A stretch of DNA of 64,000 nucleotides from Brevundimonas sp. (GTDB lineage Bacteria; Pseudomonadota; Alphaproteobacteria; Caulobacterales; Caulobacteraceae). The translations under genes and the position numbers were made by a program. Positions 1-11,128 of the stretch are shown here, in pieces. Within the stretch, counting starts at the first letter, position 1. The number at the start of each line of letters is the position of its first letter. The DNA is taken from contig NZ_JACESB010000005.1 in the NCBI RefSeq assembly GCF_013912005.1, positions 103,810-167,809 of the forward strand, read 5' to 3'. The notes beneath the pieces are model-generated. The model saw only the letters and a program-made list of their open reading frames with translations. It was not told the origin of the DNA and ran no database searches.

Positions 1-253
1 TGACCCGCAGCCAGCAGTCCGGCCGCCCCGCCACCGCGTCGCGCATCAGGCGGCGCAGCCGGTCCTCGCCGGCCGGCTCGCCGAACAGCTCCGTCGCCGA
101 CGTCTCCAGCCGGGCCAGATGCAGGTCGAGCCCGCGGACGCCGCCCGCCTCCACCCGAAACGAGGTGTAGGCCCCGTAGTTGACCAGGGCGATGCGGGCG
201 AGGTCGTCCGGCGTCGCCGGCCTGCCGTCGACGCGCAGGTCGCCCGCGTCCAC
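1..253 (-). CDS. Class IV aminotransferase-like protein (partial, C-terminus off the window)
   Basis: Only the first 84 codons are visible. The reading frame is the same as that of gyrA, and the gyrA TGA is followed by GGC and then GTG, so GTG at 251-253 is the first possible start and lies 3 bases after the gyrA stop. The N-terminus carries NYGAYTSFRVEGG-like and GLDLHLARL-like segments, which match the start of class IV (branched-chain/aminodeoxychorismate lyase fold) aminotransferases of alphaproteobacteria. The PLP lysine lies outside the window, so activity cannot be judged. It probably shares a transcript with gyrA. The family call is by resemblance only and the substrate is unknown. 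Confidence 0.6.
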   Translation of the reverse strand, partial: MDAGDLRVDGRPATPDDLARIALVNYGAYTSFRVEAGGVRGLDLHLARLETSATELFGEPAGEDRLRRLMRDAVAGRPDCWLRV

Positions 254-256
254 GCC

Positions 257-3022
<2,766 letters not shown>

Positions 3023-3148
3023 GGAAATCGGGCTTTAAATGGCCGGAATCGGAACGTGATCCGCTGTCCGGTTTTCTAGCATCCGGGGGCTTGGGTGGCA
3101 AAGCGACGCCGCCGCATTCCGCCCCCTCCACAGAGGGAGTTCCAACCC

Positions 3149-3715
3149 ATGGCCGTCACCCGTCTCGCCGGTCTCGCCGCCGTATCCGCCGCCGTCTCGC
3201 TGGGCGCCTGCGCGACCATGCCTGCCAGCCACGCCGAACCGCGCGCCAGCCTGGGCGACTTCGGCGAGGCGACGCTGGTCAACGCGACCGGCGCCCGCAT
3301 CGGCCGGGCGGTGCTGACCCAGGGTCCGACCGGGCTGCTGATCCGGGTGGAGGCCGACGGTCTGACGCCGGGCTGGCACGGCATCCACATCCACGCGACC
3401 GGCGCGTGCGAAGCCCCGTTCACCTCGGCCGGCGGCCACATCAATCACGCCGAGCCGAAGGCCCCGCACGGCCTGCTGAATGCGGAGGGGCCGGACGACG
3501 GCGACCTGCCCAACGTCTTCGCCGACGCCCAGGGCCGGGTCCGCGCCGAGCTGTTCACCACCCGCGCCCGCATCGCCCCGGAGGGGCCGGGCCAGTGGCT
3601 GTGGGACGCCGACGGCTCCGCCCTCGTCATCCACGCCAACGCCGACGACCACCGCACCCAGCCGATCGGCGGCGCCGGCGACCGCGTCGCCTGCGGGGTG
3701 ATGGCCGCAGGCTAG
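3149..3715 (+). CDS. sodC: Cu-Zn superoxide dismutase, lipoprotein form
   Basis: The enzyme dismutates superoxide in the periplasm. The start is ATG 3149, which has GAGGGAG 9 bases upstream; an in-frame upstream extension has no ribosome binding site and would bury the signal peptide. Residues 1-21 form a lipoprotein signal with the lipobox LGAC, so Cys21 should be lipidated. Metal-ligand motifs are present: GIHIH, the cluster GGHINH with a downstream PHG, and VIHANADDH near the C-terminus. Two Cys (in TGAC and VACGV) fit the conserved disulfide. Length is 188 residues, normal for a precursor. The gene is divergent from gyrA. An inverted repeat (3790-3820) lies downstream. Confidence 0.94.
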   Translation: MAVTRLAGLAAVSAAVSLGACATMPASHAEPRASLGDFGEATLVNATGARIGRAVLTQGPTGLLIRVEADGLTPGWHGIHIHATGACEAPFTSAGGHINHAEPKAPHGLLNAEGPDDGDLPNVFADAQGRVRAELFTTRARIAPEGPGQWLWDADGSALVIHANADDHRTQPIGGAGDRVACGVMAAG

Positions 3716-3789
3716 GGCGCCCCGCGGGCGCATGGGGCGGGCGGCGGCTGTGTCCGCCGGCCGGCGCCGCCTGCTCTCCGCCCCCTCCC

Positions 3790-3820
3790 CGTCATCCTCG
3801 CGCCCGGACCGAGGATGACG
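3790..3820. repeat. GTCATCC-type inverted repeat
   Basis: CGTCATCCTCG (3790-3800) is followed by a 9-base spacer and its exact complement CGAGGATGACG (3810-3820). There is no T-tract, so it is not an obvious intrinsic terminator. The sequence resembles dispersed intergenic repeats with a GTCATCC...GGATGAC core that are frequent in alphaproteobacterial genomes. A related pair of half-sites occurs at 4652-4662 and 4902-4912, on the other side of the orphan gene at 3880-4437. Confidence 0.7.
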
Positions 3821-3879
3821 GCGCTGAACTCTGGGGGCGAAACGCGAAAGCGGTCGCCGGAAAGGACCGCTGAGGGTGG

Positions 3880-4437
3880 TTAGCGGACATCACCCGCGTC
3901 TTCTCCAGTGACAAAATAAGGCAGTTTCGGAGCGCGCGTCTGCAACAAAGCAATCAAGGTCTGGATGCGATCCGGCGTGAGTTTGCTGGGTTCCGGCGGA
4001 TTGACCAACAGGGCGTCATTGCCATTCACCGAAAGGAGGTCGCCCCGTTCGGTGCCGCAGGCCATTTCGACGCGCGCAGCAAACTCGCCCAAGCTTTCGT
4101 TTTCGGGGTCAAACGGCGGAAAGCCTGATAAGCCGCGCGTCGCGAGCCATTCGTGCTGCTGCCTGCGTGCCTGATCTCGCAGCGCGACCATTCTTGGGTG
4201 CGCTGAAACTAGGCGTTGGAATGCGTCGTCGAGTTCTTCCGACGCGAACACGAAGCGGCTCGGAAACGACAGGTACAGGTCGGCGAGATCAACCAGCACC
4301 GCGTCTGGGATGTTGGCCGCCGCAAAGGTGAGGACATCCTCTTGGCAGAGGTCGTCCCACTCTACCTTTACGTCTTCCGGCTTGATGCCGCATGACATCA
4401 GCGCATCCACCAGCGGCCCGTTAGGGTGGTCGCCCAT
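3880..4437 (-). CDS. Hypothetical protein, lower-GC orphan gene
   Basis: I do not recognise this 185-residue acidic protein. No signal peptide, membrane segment or known catalytic motif is visible. It looks soluble and helical, with a run near residues 70-100 rich in charged residues (RDQARRQQHEW). ATG 4437 was chosen because GGAG lies 5-8 bases upstream on the minus strand; the longer frame to 4638 has poor residue usage and no ribosome binding site. Base composition is visibly lower in GC than all neighbours, with A/T-rich codons such as AAA, TTT and GCA. The gene is bounded on both sides by GTCATCC-type inverted repeats. Recent acquisition is an inference. The reading frame is open and shows good third-position structure, so I accept it as a gene. 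Confidence 0.7.
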   Translation of the reverse strand: MGDHPNGPLVDALMSCGIKPEDVKVEWDDLCQEDVLTFAAANIPDAVLVDLADLYLSFPSRFVFASEELDDAFQRLVSAHPRMVALRDQARRQQHEWLATRGLSGFPPFDPENESLGEFAARVEMACGTERGDLLSVNGNDALLVNPPEPSKLTPDRIQTLIALLQTRAPKLPYFVTGEDAGDVR

Positions 4438-4937
4438 AGTCTCCAATCCTCGCCTCCGGGCCTCTCGCCCATCGCGAGTGTATCGGTGGAACCGGTGTCG
4501 GCAAATGACGCCGCCGAACGTCCGCAACGGGTCGACCACGGACTCGCCGGCGGCCCCGATGAATCCTCCCATCCAGACTATCGCCGGCCACCCCCTCCGT
4601 CCCAGGGGTGGATTCCCGAGACGCGCCAACCCGGCCATATCGCGCCAGACGCTGTCATCCCGCGCACCCCGCCGTCACGAGGCGGGGCCCTGCAGAACGA
4701 CGACAGCGTCGGCCGCCCGGGACAATCTGGGGACCCGTCAGACCTCGCCGGAGGGCCGCCCCGGCTTCGGAAGCGCCCGCGCCGCCGGGCGGCGGAGCGC
4801 TGCGACCGATCCTGACGCACCGCGGCCCTACCCTGTGCGGAACGGGTCTTTGACATCGCCGCGAAGGGTCGCTCCGCCGAGGACCGGCCGCCCCAATGTG
4901 TCGGGATGACAGGGTTTCGCGATTTTGTGGGACAGGG
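4438..4937. other. 500-bp intergenic region without a convincing gene
   Basis: No frame in this stretch has both a ribosome binding site and plausible codon use. It contains the upstream region of the orphan gene and, from 4652 to 4912, a segment bounded by an 11-bp inverted repeat. Inside that segment is a short hairpin, CCCCGCC (4668-4674) with GGCGGGG (4682-4688). The right end is the 3' flank of the ABC exporter gene, where no clean terminator was found. Confidence 0.6.
4652..4912. repeat. 261-bp segment bounded by 11-bp inverted repeats
   Basis: CTGTCATCCCG at 4652-4662 is exactly complementary to CGGGATGACAG at 4902-4912. The core GTCATCC is the same as in the repeat at 3790-3820. No transposase or open frame lies inside. 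It could be a miniature non-autonomous element, or two independent copies of a dispersed intergenic repeat in opposite orientation. The sequence alone does not decide this. Confidence 0.5.
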
Positions 4938-6788
4938 TCAGTCGTCGCGGAACTGCAGCCGCGCCAGACGGGCGTAGAGGCCGCCGGCGGCCAGCAGGCT
5001 GGCGTGGGTCCCCTCCTCCGCCACCCGGCCGTCCTCCAGCACCACGATGCGGTCGGCGCGCAGCACCGTCGCCAGGCGGTGGGCGATGACGAGGGTGGTG
5101 CGGGTCTCCATCGCCTGGTCCAGCGCGGCCTGCACCAGCCGCTCGCTCTCGGCGTCGAGCGCCGAGGTCGCCTCGTCCAGCAGCAGGATCGGCGCGTCGC
5201 GCACCAGCGCCCGCGCGATGGCCAGCCTCTGGCGCTGGCCGCCGGACAGGCTCTTGCCGCGCTCGCCGAGCGGGGTGTCGAAGCCTTCCGGCAGCGCCTC
5301 GATGAAGCCCAGCGCCTGCGCCTCCTCGGCCGCGGCCCGGACCTGCTCGTCCGTGGCGGCCTCCCGCCCGAAGCGGATGTTCTCCTCGGCCGAGCCGGAG
5401 AACAGCGGCGCCTCCTGGGAGACCCAGGCGAAGCGGCTGCGCACCTCCGCCGGGTCCGCCTGCCGCACGTCGACGCCGTCCACCGACACCACCCCCGACT
5501 GCGGGTCGTAGAAGCGCAGCAGCAGGCGGAACACCGTGCTCTTGCCGGCCCCGGAGGGTCCGACGAGGGCCACCGTCTCGCCCGGACGCACGGTCAGGGA
5601 GAAGCCCCTGAGCGCCGGCAGGTCCGGCCGGCCGGGATAGCTGAAATGCACGCCGGACATGGACACCTCGCCCACCGGCGGCTCCGGCAGGCGAAGCGGC
5701 TGCGCCGGCGCGGCGATGGCCGGCTGGCTGCGCATCAGCTCGTCGATCCGCTCCATGGCCCCGGCGGCCTTCTGCACGTCGCCCCAGCTCTCGCCCAGGG
5801 CCCCGACGGCGCCGGCGGCGAAGACCGACAGCAGCACGAACTGCAGCAGGGCGCCGGGGCTCATCCGCCCGGCGATCACGTCCTGGGCCCCCAGCCACAG
5901 CACCAGGGTGACGCCGCCGAACATCACCACGATGATCATGGCGGTCATCAGCGCCCGCGCGCGCATCCGCACCAGCGAGGAGGCGAAGGCCGCCTCGACC
6001 GCCTCGCCGAACCGCCCGACCGCGCTGGCCACCCGGCCGAAGGCCTGCACCGTCTCGATGGCGTCGACGCTCTCGCCGGCGAAGCCGACGGCGCTGGCGA
6101 ACCGATCCTGGGTGGCGACGGTCAGCTTGCGCACCCGGCGGCCGAAGACGAACAGCGGCCCCAGCAGCAGCGGCACGATCAGCAGCACCAGGCCGGTGAG
6201 CTTCGGGCTGACCACGAACAGCAGGATGACCCCGCCGATCAGGGTCAGGAAGTTGCGCACCGCGTAGGAGATCGAGGTCGTCATGAGCGTCTCGATCAGG
6301 GCGATGTCGGTCGTCAGGCGCGACAGGACCTCCCCGGTCCGCATGCGGGCGTAGAAGGCCGGATCGAGGCTGAGCACCCGGTCGAACAGGCCCTTGCGCA
6401 GGTCCGCCACCACCCGCTCGCCGGTCTTGGTGACGTAGAAGTAGCGCACCGCCGTGGCGACGCCGAGGAACAGGGCGACGGCCCCGAGCAGCAGGAACCA
6501 CAGGTTCAGTCCGGCGCCGTCGTCGGCGAAGCCGTGATCGATCGCCCCGCGGGCGGCGGCTGTCAGGCCCAGCGACGCCGCCGTGGACATCACCAGCCAG
6601 AAGCCGGCCATCGCCAGATGGCCCTTGTGGCGCAGGGCGTAGGGCAGCAGGCGCGCCAGCGGGCGGATGTCGCGGCGCTTCTCCCGGCGCTGACCCGCCT
6701 CGGCCATCTGTTCGGCCAGCAGGGCGCCCGCGCCCGGGCGGCCCCGCAGGTCGGCGGAAGAGGCGGGAGCGGCGGCAGGGTCGGTCAT
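4938..6788 (-). CDS. ABC exporter (half-transporter, fused membrane and ATPase domains)
   Basis: The 616-residue protein is a type-IV-fold ABC exporter half-molecule of the ABCB/MsbA-like class, expected to work as a homodimer in the inner membrane. Residues 1-50 are a cytoplasmic N-terminus. Six transmembrane helices occupy about 55-330. The ATPase domain (about 375-610) has Walker [10 protein letters not shown] at 410-418, the signature LSGGQ at 514-518, Walker B ILLLDE at 534-539, and a switch histidine in VIAHRLAT. The substrate cannot be read from the sequence; lipids and drugs are both common in this class. The gene is divergent from rpmE, with 130 bp between the starts. Confidence 0.9.
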   Translation of the reverse strand: MTDPAAAPASSADLRGRPGAGALLAEQMAEAGQRREKRRDIRPLARLLPYALRHKGHLAMAGFWLVMSTAASLGLTAAARGAIDHGFADDGAGLNLWFLLLGAVALFLGVATAVRYFYVTKTGERVVADLRKGLFDRVLSLDPAFYARMRTGEVLSRLTTDIALIETLMTTSISYAVRNFLTLIGGVILLFVVSPKLTGLVLLIVPLLLGPLFVFGRRVRKLTVATQDRFASAVGFAGESVDAIETVQAFGRVASAVGRFGEAVEAAFASSLVRMRARALMTAMIIVVMFGGVTLVLWLGAQDVIAGRMSPGALLQFVLLSVFAAGAVGALGESWGDVQKAAGAMERIDELMRSQPAIAAPAQPLRLPEPPVGEVSMSGVHFSYPGRPDLPALRGFSLTVRPGETVALVGPSGAGKSTVFRLLLRFYDPQSGVVSVDGVDVRQADPAEVRSRFAWVSQEAPLFSGSAEENIRFGREAATDEQVRAAAEEAQALGFIEALPEGFDTPLGERGKSLSGGQRQRLAIARALVRDAPILLLDEATSALDAESERLVQAALDQAMETRTTLVIAHRLATVLRADRIVVLEDGRVAEEGTHASLLAAGGLYARLARLQFRDD

Positions 6789-6839
6789 CGGGCGCCTCTT
6801 GCCCCGGAAAGCCCCCCGGTGTAAACGCCGCCGCTCATT

Positions 6840-6869
6840 CCCGCCGCCCCCGGCGGGTTTCTCATTTTT
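6840..6869 (+). terminator. Terminator-like hairpin in the rpmE leader
   Basis: CCCGCCG (6840-6846), a CCCC loop and CGGCGGG (6851-6857) are followed by TTTCTCATTTTT (6858-6869). This is a canonical intrinsic-terminator layout. No plus-strand gene lies upstream: the neighbour at 4938-6788 runs the other way. The hairpin therefore sits in the 5' leader of rpmE, 49 bases before the ATG. An attenuator of L31 synthesis is one explanation. Chance, or ending of antisense read-through from the exporter gene, are others. Confidence 0.5.
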
Positions 6870-6918
6870 CGCGCATGGACGGTCGGCATCGTCACCGCGC
6901 AGAGACGGAACGACGACA

Positions 6919-7143
6919 ATGAAGGCGGATATCCACCCCGACTATCACTTCATCACGGTCACGATGACGGATGGCACGACGTACCAGACCCGCTCGACCT
7001 ACCAGAAGGAAGGCGCGACGCTGAACCTGGACATCGATCCGCTGACGCACCCGGCCTGGACCGGCGGCAACCAGCAGCTGATGGACCGCGGCGGCCGCGT
7101 CTCGCGCTTCAACAACAAGTTCGCCGGCTTCATCAAGAAGTAG
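6919..7143 (+). CDS. rpmE: 50S ribosomal protein L31
   Basis: The 74-residue protein belongs to the large ribosomal subunit and contributes to the intersubunit bridge at the central protuberance. The N-terminus [10 protein letters not shown] and the segment HPAWTGG are typical of L31. ATG 6919 gives the family length; a frame extending upstream to 6799 has no support. The protein contains no cysteine at all, so it is the zinc-independent (C-minus) form. The leader holds a terminator-like hairpin (6840-6869), and a strong terminator follows at 7190-7225, so the gene is probably monocistronic. Confidence 0.96.
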   Translation: MKADIHPDYHFITVTMTDGTTYQTRSTYQKEGATLNLDIDPLTHPAWTGGNQQLMDRGGRVSRFNNKFAGFIKK

Positions 7144-7189
7144 GCCGGGGGCTGGCTTCAGGGCCACACCTCTGCGGCTTGACGATCAC

Positions 7190-7225
7190 AAAGGCGTCGG
7201 TCCCCGGACCGGCGCCTTTCTGTTT
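7190..7225 (+). terminator. Intrinsic terminator of rpmE
   Basis: AAAGGCGTCGGTCC pairs with GGACCGGCGCCTTT across a two-base CC turn, with one T-G wobble, and is followed by CTGTTT. It lies about 45 bases after the rpmE stop. Confidence 0.85.
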
Positions 7226-7315
7226 GCCAGGAACGCCGATAAGATTCCCGGCGTTGGATTTTCGGGGCGTGGGCGTGGTGTCCGTGCAGCGGAAGACGGA
7301 CGAAGAGCGAGCGTT

Positions 7316-8881
7316 ATGAACCGACGGCAATTGGGTGTGGGCGCGGCTGTCGCGGCGTTGACGTCGGCTGCGGGCTTCGCCGCCCGGGCCCAGACCCGCG
7401 ACCCCGCTGCCGTCGCCTTCTACGACAGCTTCAACGACCGGCTCGCCCGCCTGCCCGCCACCCTGCAGCCCGACGTGCGCGCCTTCTACGAGATGAACGG
7501 CTGGCGTCCCGTGTGGAACGCCGAGCGGCGGCGGTCGCTGCTGGCCGCCGCCGGCCGCGCCGAGCGTCACGGCCTGTCGCCCGACGACTTCTTCGGCGAC
7601 CTCGAGCGCGCGGCCTCGGATCCGGCCGGGATCGAGATGGCGACCACCGGCGCGGCCCTGACCTACGCCCGGGTGCTGGCCGAGGGGCGGGTGCGGCCGG
7701 AGACGGTCGAGGATCTCTGGGAGATGCAGAAGAACCGGGTCGACCTGCCGGCCGGCCTGAACGACGCGCTGGCGCAGAACCGGCTCGTCGACTGGTTCGA
7801 GACCCTGGCGCCGACCGACATCGGCTACTCCAACCTGTCCGCCGGCTACGTCCGCTATCGTCGCCTGATCCGCGACAACGGCGGCTGGCCCGCCTTCCGC
7901 GCCGGCCCCAACATCGAGCCGGGCGGCAGCGATCCGCGCGTGCCGGTGCTGATCCAGCGCCTCGTGGCCGAGGGCGACCTCGACGCCGCGGCCGGCGCCC
8001 GGCTGGCGTCCATGGGGAATGTGTACGGCCCGGAGCTGGAGCAGGCGGTGCGCAGCTTCCAGACCCGCCACGGGCTCGTCTCCGACGGCCGTATCGGCAC
8101 GGGCACCCAGCGCTCCCTGTCGGCCTCGGCCGAGGACCGGGCGCGCCAGATCGCCCTGAACCTCGAACGCCGCCGCTGGCTGAAGCGGGAGGTCGCGCCC
8201 GAGCGGATCGAGGTGAACACCGCCGCCGCGATCATGGTGTACTGGAAGGACGGCCGGCCGGTGCACTCGAACCGGGTGGTGGTCGGCTCGCCCTCGAACC
8301 AGACCCCCAGCCTCGAGAAGCAGTTCGCCTCGGTGGTGGCCAATCCGCCGTGGTACGTGCCGGCCTCCATCGCCCGCAACGAGATCCTGCCGCGCGGGCC
8401 GGGCTATCTGGCCAGCCAGAACATGTACATCTCGAACGGCCAGGTCATCCAGCGCGCCGGGCCGAACGCGGCGCTCGGCTATGTGAAGTTCGAGCTGCGC
8501 GACAGCTACGCCATCTTCCTGCACGACACCCCGACCAAGTCGGCGTTCAACCTGGCCATGCGCCAGCGCAGCCACGGCTGCGTCCGCGTGCAGGACGCCG
8601 TCGAGTTCGCCCGGCTGCTGCTGTCGCCCGATCCCGCCCTGCTCGCCCAGTTCGACGAGGCCCAGGCCACGCGCGAGACCAAGCGCATCCAGACCGGACG
8701 CGAGATCACCGTGCGCCTGCTGTACTGGACCGCCTTCGTCGACGGCCAGGGCCGGGTCGCCTTCCGCGAGGACGTCTACAGCCGCGATGAGAAGCTGGCG
8801 GAAGCGCTGGGCATCGCCGTCAGCCTGCCGAAGCCGGTCGACGACGGCCGCGGCCGCGACGCCGACGACGTCGGGCCGTAG
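7316..8881 (+). CDS. L,D-transpeptidase of the YcbB type, peptidoglycan cross-linking
   Basis: The protein should form 3-3 cross-links in the periplasmic peptidoglycan by transpeptidation from tetrapeptide donors. It has 521 residues, long for the YkuD fold and typical of the YcbB/LdtD class. An N-terminal export signal (residues 1-26) begins NRRQLG and could be a Tat signal. A scaffold region follows, then a peptidoglycan-binding-1-like segment (VRSFQTRHGL...GTGTQRSL), then the YkuD domain with the catalytic motif SHGCVRV, Ser419-Cys422, Cys422 being the nucleophile. Upstream, HDTPTKSAF matches the conserved His region. ATG 7316 directly precedes the signal sequence. It stands alone between the rpmE terminator and a convergent gene. 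Confidence 0.9.
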   Translation: MNRRQLGVGAAVAALTSAAGFAARAQTRDPAAVAFYDSFNDRLARLPATLQPDVRAFYEMNGWRPVWNAERRRSLLAAAGRAERHGLSPDDFFGDLERAASDPAGIEMATTGAALTYARVLAEGRVRPETVEDLWEMQKNRVDLPAGLNDALAQNRLVDWFETLAPTDIGYSNLSAGYVRYRRLIRDNGGWPAFRAGPNIEPGGSDPRVPVLIQRLVAEGDLDAAAGARLASMGNVYGPELEQAVRSFQTRHGLVSDGRIGTGTQRSLSASAEDRARQIALNLERRRWLKREVAPERIEVNTAAAIMVYWKDGRPVHSNRVVVGSPSNQTPSLEKQFASVVANPPWYVPASIARNEILPRGPGYLASQNMYISNGQVIQRAGPNAALGYVKFELRDSYAIFLHDTPTKSAFNLAMRQRSHGCVRVQDAVEFARLLLSPDPALLAQFDEAQATRETKRIQTGREITVRLLYWTAFVDGQGRVAFREDVYSRDEKLAEALGIAVSLPKPVDDGRGRDADDVGP

Positions 8882-8884
8882 GCC

Positions 8885-9247
8885 TCAGAACCGGACGTCG
8901 ATCCGGACGACCGCGCAGCCGTCGGCGGAGATCTGAACGACCTGGGGCCGACCATTGGTCACATAGCCGCCCCGCGTCCGATGGACGCCGGCTTCGTCGC
9001 GACAGACGACCACGAAGCTGTTGTCGGAGAAGCGGGCGGTTCGAACCACGCGCCCTCCTGCAGGCAGGTCGCCCTGCCACGAGAACTGTCCCGGACGGGT
9101 GGTCTCCACAGAGAGAGTCAGCGTTCCGCCGCTGCGGTTCTCGATCATCACGAGCGAGCGCGCGCTCGCGAACACGACAGCGGTCAGGGCGGCGGCCGCC
9201 AAGGCGAGGACGGCCAGGCCGATCGTCCAGCCCCGGGTGCGGCTCAC
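8885..9247 (-). CDS. Hypothetical single-pass membrane or secreted protein
   Basis: The 120-residue protein has one hydrophobic segment at residues 8-30 and a C-terminal domain outside the cytoplasm that looks beta-rich (NRSGGTLTLSVE, GQFSWQGDLPAGG). Two Cys (CRDEAG and GCAVV) could form a disulfide. The start is GTG 9247, which overlaps the rcdA TGA by four bases (GTGA), so it is translationally coupled to rcdA. I do not recognise the family. The fold pattern suggests a small periplasmic beta-sandwich, which is inference only. It is convergent with the L,D-transpeptidase gene, with a 3-base gap. Confidence 0.75.
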   Translation of the reverse strand: MSRTRGWTIGLAVLALAAAALTAVVFASARSLVMIENRSGGTLTLSVETTRPGQFSWQGDLPAGGRVVRTARFSDNSFVVVCRDEAGVHRTRGGYVTNGRPQVVQISADGCAVVRIDVRF

Positions 9248-9777
9248 TGGCGGAAGGCCGCCGCCAGCCGGTCCAGTTGGCTCTGCACCGGATTGACCGG
9301 CTCCTCCCCGGGCGTGTCCTGGTACATGCGGCGGTCGAGGTGCAGCGCGCGATCGTACAGCTTCTCGGACCGCACGACGTACTCCACCAGGGCGATGGGC
9401 AGCTCCGGGTGGCCGGGCTCGGCCTCGACCCTGCGGTCGGCCAGCCGGTAGCGCGGCTCGCAGGCGGCCGCGGCGGTCATGTCCCCTTCCCGCACGGCCC
9501 GCTGCACCAGCAGCCAGGACGCGATCTGCATCAGGCGCGTGGTCAGCTTCATGCTTTCCCCCGCGTAGGCCAGGGCGGCCGCGCGCGACAGCAGCTTGGA
9601 CTCCCGCCGACCGTCGCCGTCCAGATAGGCGGCGGTCTCCTCGACCAGCTCCATGCCCTCGCGGAAGGTGCGGTCGAACAATTCGGAGCGCGCGAAGTCC
9701 TCGACGACGGCGATGCGACTGCGGCCGGCGCTTCCCGGCGAAACGTCTTCGGTGGACATGAACTCGGCCAGACTCAT
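9244..9777 (-). CDS. rcdA: RcdA/DUF1465 family, regulator of CtrA degradation
   Basis: In Caulobacter, RcdA is an adaptor that works with CpdR and PopA to deliver the cell-cycle regulator CtrA and other substrates to ClpXP. This 177-residue protein has the family length and the core segments SELFDRTFREGM, LSRAAALAYAGESM and TTRLMQIASWLLVQRA, an all-helical bundle. The gene sits next to a DUF1192 gene and a divergent quinone oxidoreductase, a neighbourhood I associate with rcdA in Caulobacter. The start is ATG 9777; a second Met at residue 7 is possible. The C-terminal tail after residue 150 is charged and probably disordered, as expected for an adaptor. Confidence 0.85.
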   Translation of the reverse strand: MSLAEFMSTEDVSPGSAGRSRIAVVEDFARSELFDRTFREGMELVEETAAYLDGDGRRESKLLSRAAALAYAGESMKLTTRLMQIASWLLVQRAVREGDMTAAAACEPRYRLADRRVEAEPGHPELPIALVEYVVRSEKLYDRALHLDRRMYQDTPGEEPVNPVQSQLDRLAAAFRQ

Positions 9778-9868
9778 GGATTCAGCGCATCCGTATCACG
9801 GGTGACGCGGCGGCGCGCCCTCGTCGTCTGCGTGCAACGGCCGTGCCAGACCCGCGACAGGGGAAATC

Positions 9869-10072
9869 TCAGTCGCCGAAGCGGAAAAGGGCGTCGGCCG
9901 CGCTCCGCTGCGACGACTTGCCCTCAATGGCTGCCCTGACGCGGGCGATCTCCCCCTCAAGCAGGGCGATCCTCTCCCGCAGATCCTCCACCGAATAGGC
10001 GTCGAGGTCCTCCCGGACGAGCGCCGTCAGGGACGCGCCGCGGGCCGCGCGGGGCTCCAGATCCTCGAACAT
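9869..10072 (-). CDS. DUF1192 family small protein
   Basis: The 67-residue protein begins MFEDLEPR and has a C-terminal coiled-coil-like stretch, SVEDLRERIALLEGEIARVRA, with leucine spacing. This is the DUF1192 pattern, a family of unknown function conserved in alphaproteobacteria. On the minus strand GGAGG precedes a tandem ATGATG; the second ATG (10072) has a 5-base spacing and was chosen, with 10075 and 10084 as alternatives. It lies 91 bases upstream of rcdA on the same strand and is probably co-transcribed. The promoter region is shared with the divergent oxidoreductase gene. Confidence 0.85.
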   Translation of the reverse strand: MFEDLEPRAARGASLTALVREDLDAYSVEDLRERIALLEGEIARVRAAIEGKSSQRSAADALFRFGD

Positions 10073-10153
10073 CATCGCCTCCATCCATGGCCAGCCGGGA
10101 CGCTTCCCCCTATCTGAACGCCCGGACACGGACGAATGCAAGGACGGGCGGCC

Positions 10154-11125
10154 ATGCGGATGATCGGGATTGCAGGCGGCGCCGGGCCCGCCGGGGCTCT
10201 CACGCCCGACCAGCGACCCGATCCGCACGCCGGCCCCGGAGAGGTGCGCATCCGCGTCCGCGCCGCCGGGGTGAACCGCCCCGATCTCCTGCAACGCCGC
10301 GGCCTCTACCCGCCCCCGCCCGGCGCCTCGGACATCCTCGGCCTCGAGGTGTCCGGCGAGATCGACGAGGTCGGAGCCGGCGTGGCGCGGTGGTCGGTCG
10401 GCGACCGGGTCTGCGCCCTTCTGGGCGGCGGGGGGTATGCGGAGTTCGCCGTGGTCGACGCCCGCCACGTCCTGCCGCTGCCCGAAGGGCTGGACTTCAC
10501 CGTCGGCGCCGCCCTGCCCGAGACCGTCTGCACCGTCTTCGCCAACGTGTTCGAGGCCGGCCGTCTCGCGGCCGGCGAGACCCTGCTCCTGCACGGCGCC
10601 ACCAGCGGCATCGGCGTCACCGCCATCCAGATGGCGAAGGCGGCGGGCGCGCGCATCATCGCCACCTCGCGCGGGGCGGCCAAGGCCGAAGCCGCGCGGG
10701 GGCTGGGCGCGGACCTCAGCCTCGACGCCCTGGCCGACGACATGCCGGCGGCGATCGCGGACTTCGGCGGCGCGGACGTCGTGCTGGACATGGTCGGCGC
10801 CGCCTACGCCGGCCTCAACCTCGAGGCGCTGCGGCCGATGGGGCGCTGGGTGGTCATCGCCACCCTCGCCGGCTCGCGGGCCGAGGTCGATCTGGCCCGG
10901 GTGATGATGAAGCGGCTGACCCTTACCGGCTCGACCCTTCGGGCCCGGCCCGCCGACGAGAAGGCGCGCCTGATGGCGGCGGTGGAGGCCACGGCCTGGC
11001 CGTGGGTCGCGGCCGGCGCGGTGCGCCCCCCGATCGACGCCGTCTTCCCCCTGGAGCAGGCCTCGGCCGCCCACCTCCGGCTGGAGGCGGGCGACCACGT
11101 GGGCAAGGTCGTGCTGACCCTCTGA
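10154..11125 (+). CDS. NAD(P)H-quinone oxidoreductase (PIG3-like MDR)
   Basis: The protein is a zinc-independent medium-chain dehydrogenase/reductase of the quinone oxidoreductase type, acting in the cytosol on quinones with NADPH. Family segments are the N-terminal AAGVNRPDLLQRRGLYP, LGLEVSGEI and the nucleotide-binding LLHGATSGIGVTAIQMAKA. It lacks the cysteine and histidine set of zinc alcohol dehydrogenases. About 323 residues is normal. ATG 10154 was preferred to the in-frame ATG 10136 because it matches the usual family N-terminus, but 10136 cannot be excluded. It is divergent from the DUF1192-rcdA pair. Confidence 0.88.
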   Translation: MRMIGIAGGAGPAGALTPDQRPDPHAGPGEVRIRVRAAGVNRPDLLQRRGLYPPPPGASDILGLEVSGEIDEVGAGVARWSVGDRVCALLGGGGYAEFAVVDARHVLPLPEGLDFTVGAALPETVCTVFANVFEAGRLAAGETLLLHGATSGIGVTAIQMAKAAGARIIATSRGAAKAEAARGLGADLSLDALADDMPAAIADFGGADVVLDMVGAAYAGLNLEALRPMGRWVVIATLAGSRAEVDLARVMMKRLTLTGSTLRARPADEKARLMAAVEATAWPWVAAGAVRPPIDAVFPLEQASAAHLRLEAGDHVGKVVLTL

Positions 11126-11128
11126 GGC

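Noticed and set aside
3790-4912. Insertion sequence
   Set aside because: No transposase frame lies between the GTCATCC repeats and no target duplication was visible, so only repeats are reported.
6799-6918. N-terminal extension of L31
   Set aside because: The extra residues are non-family sequence and run over the terminator-like hairpin; ATG 6919 gives the normal L31 start.
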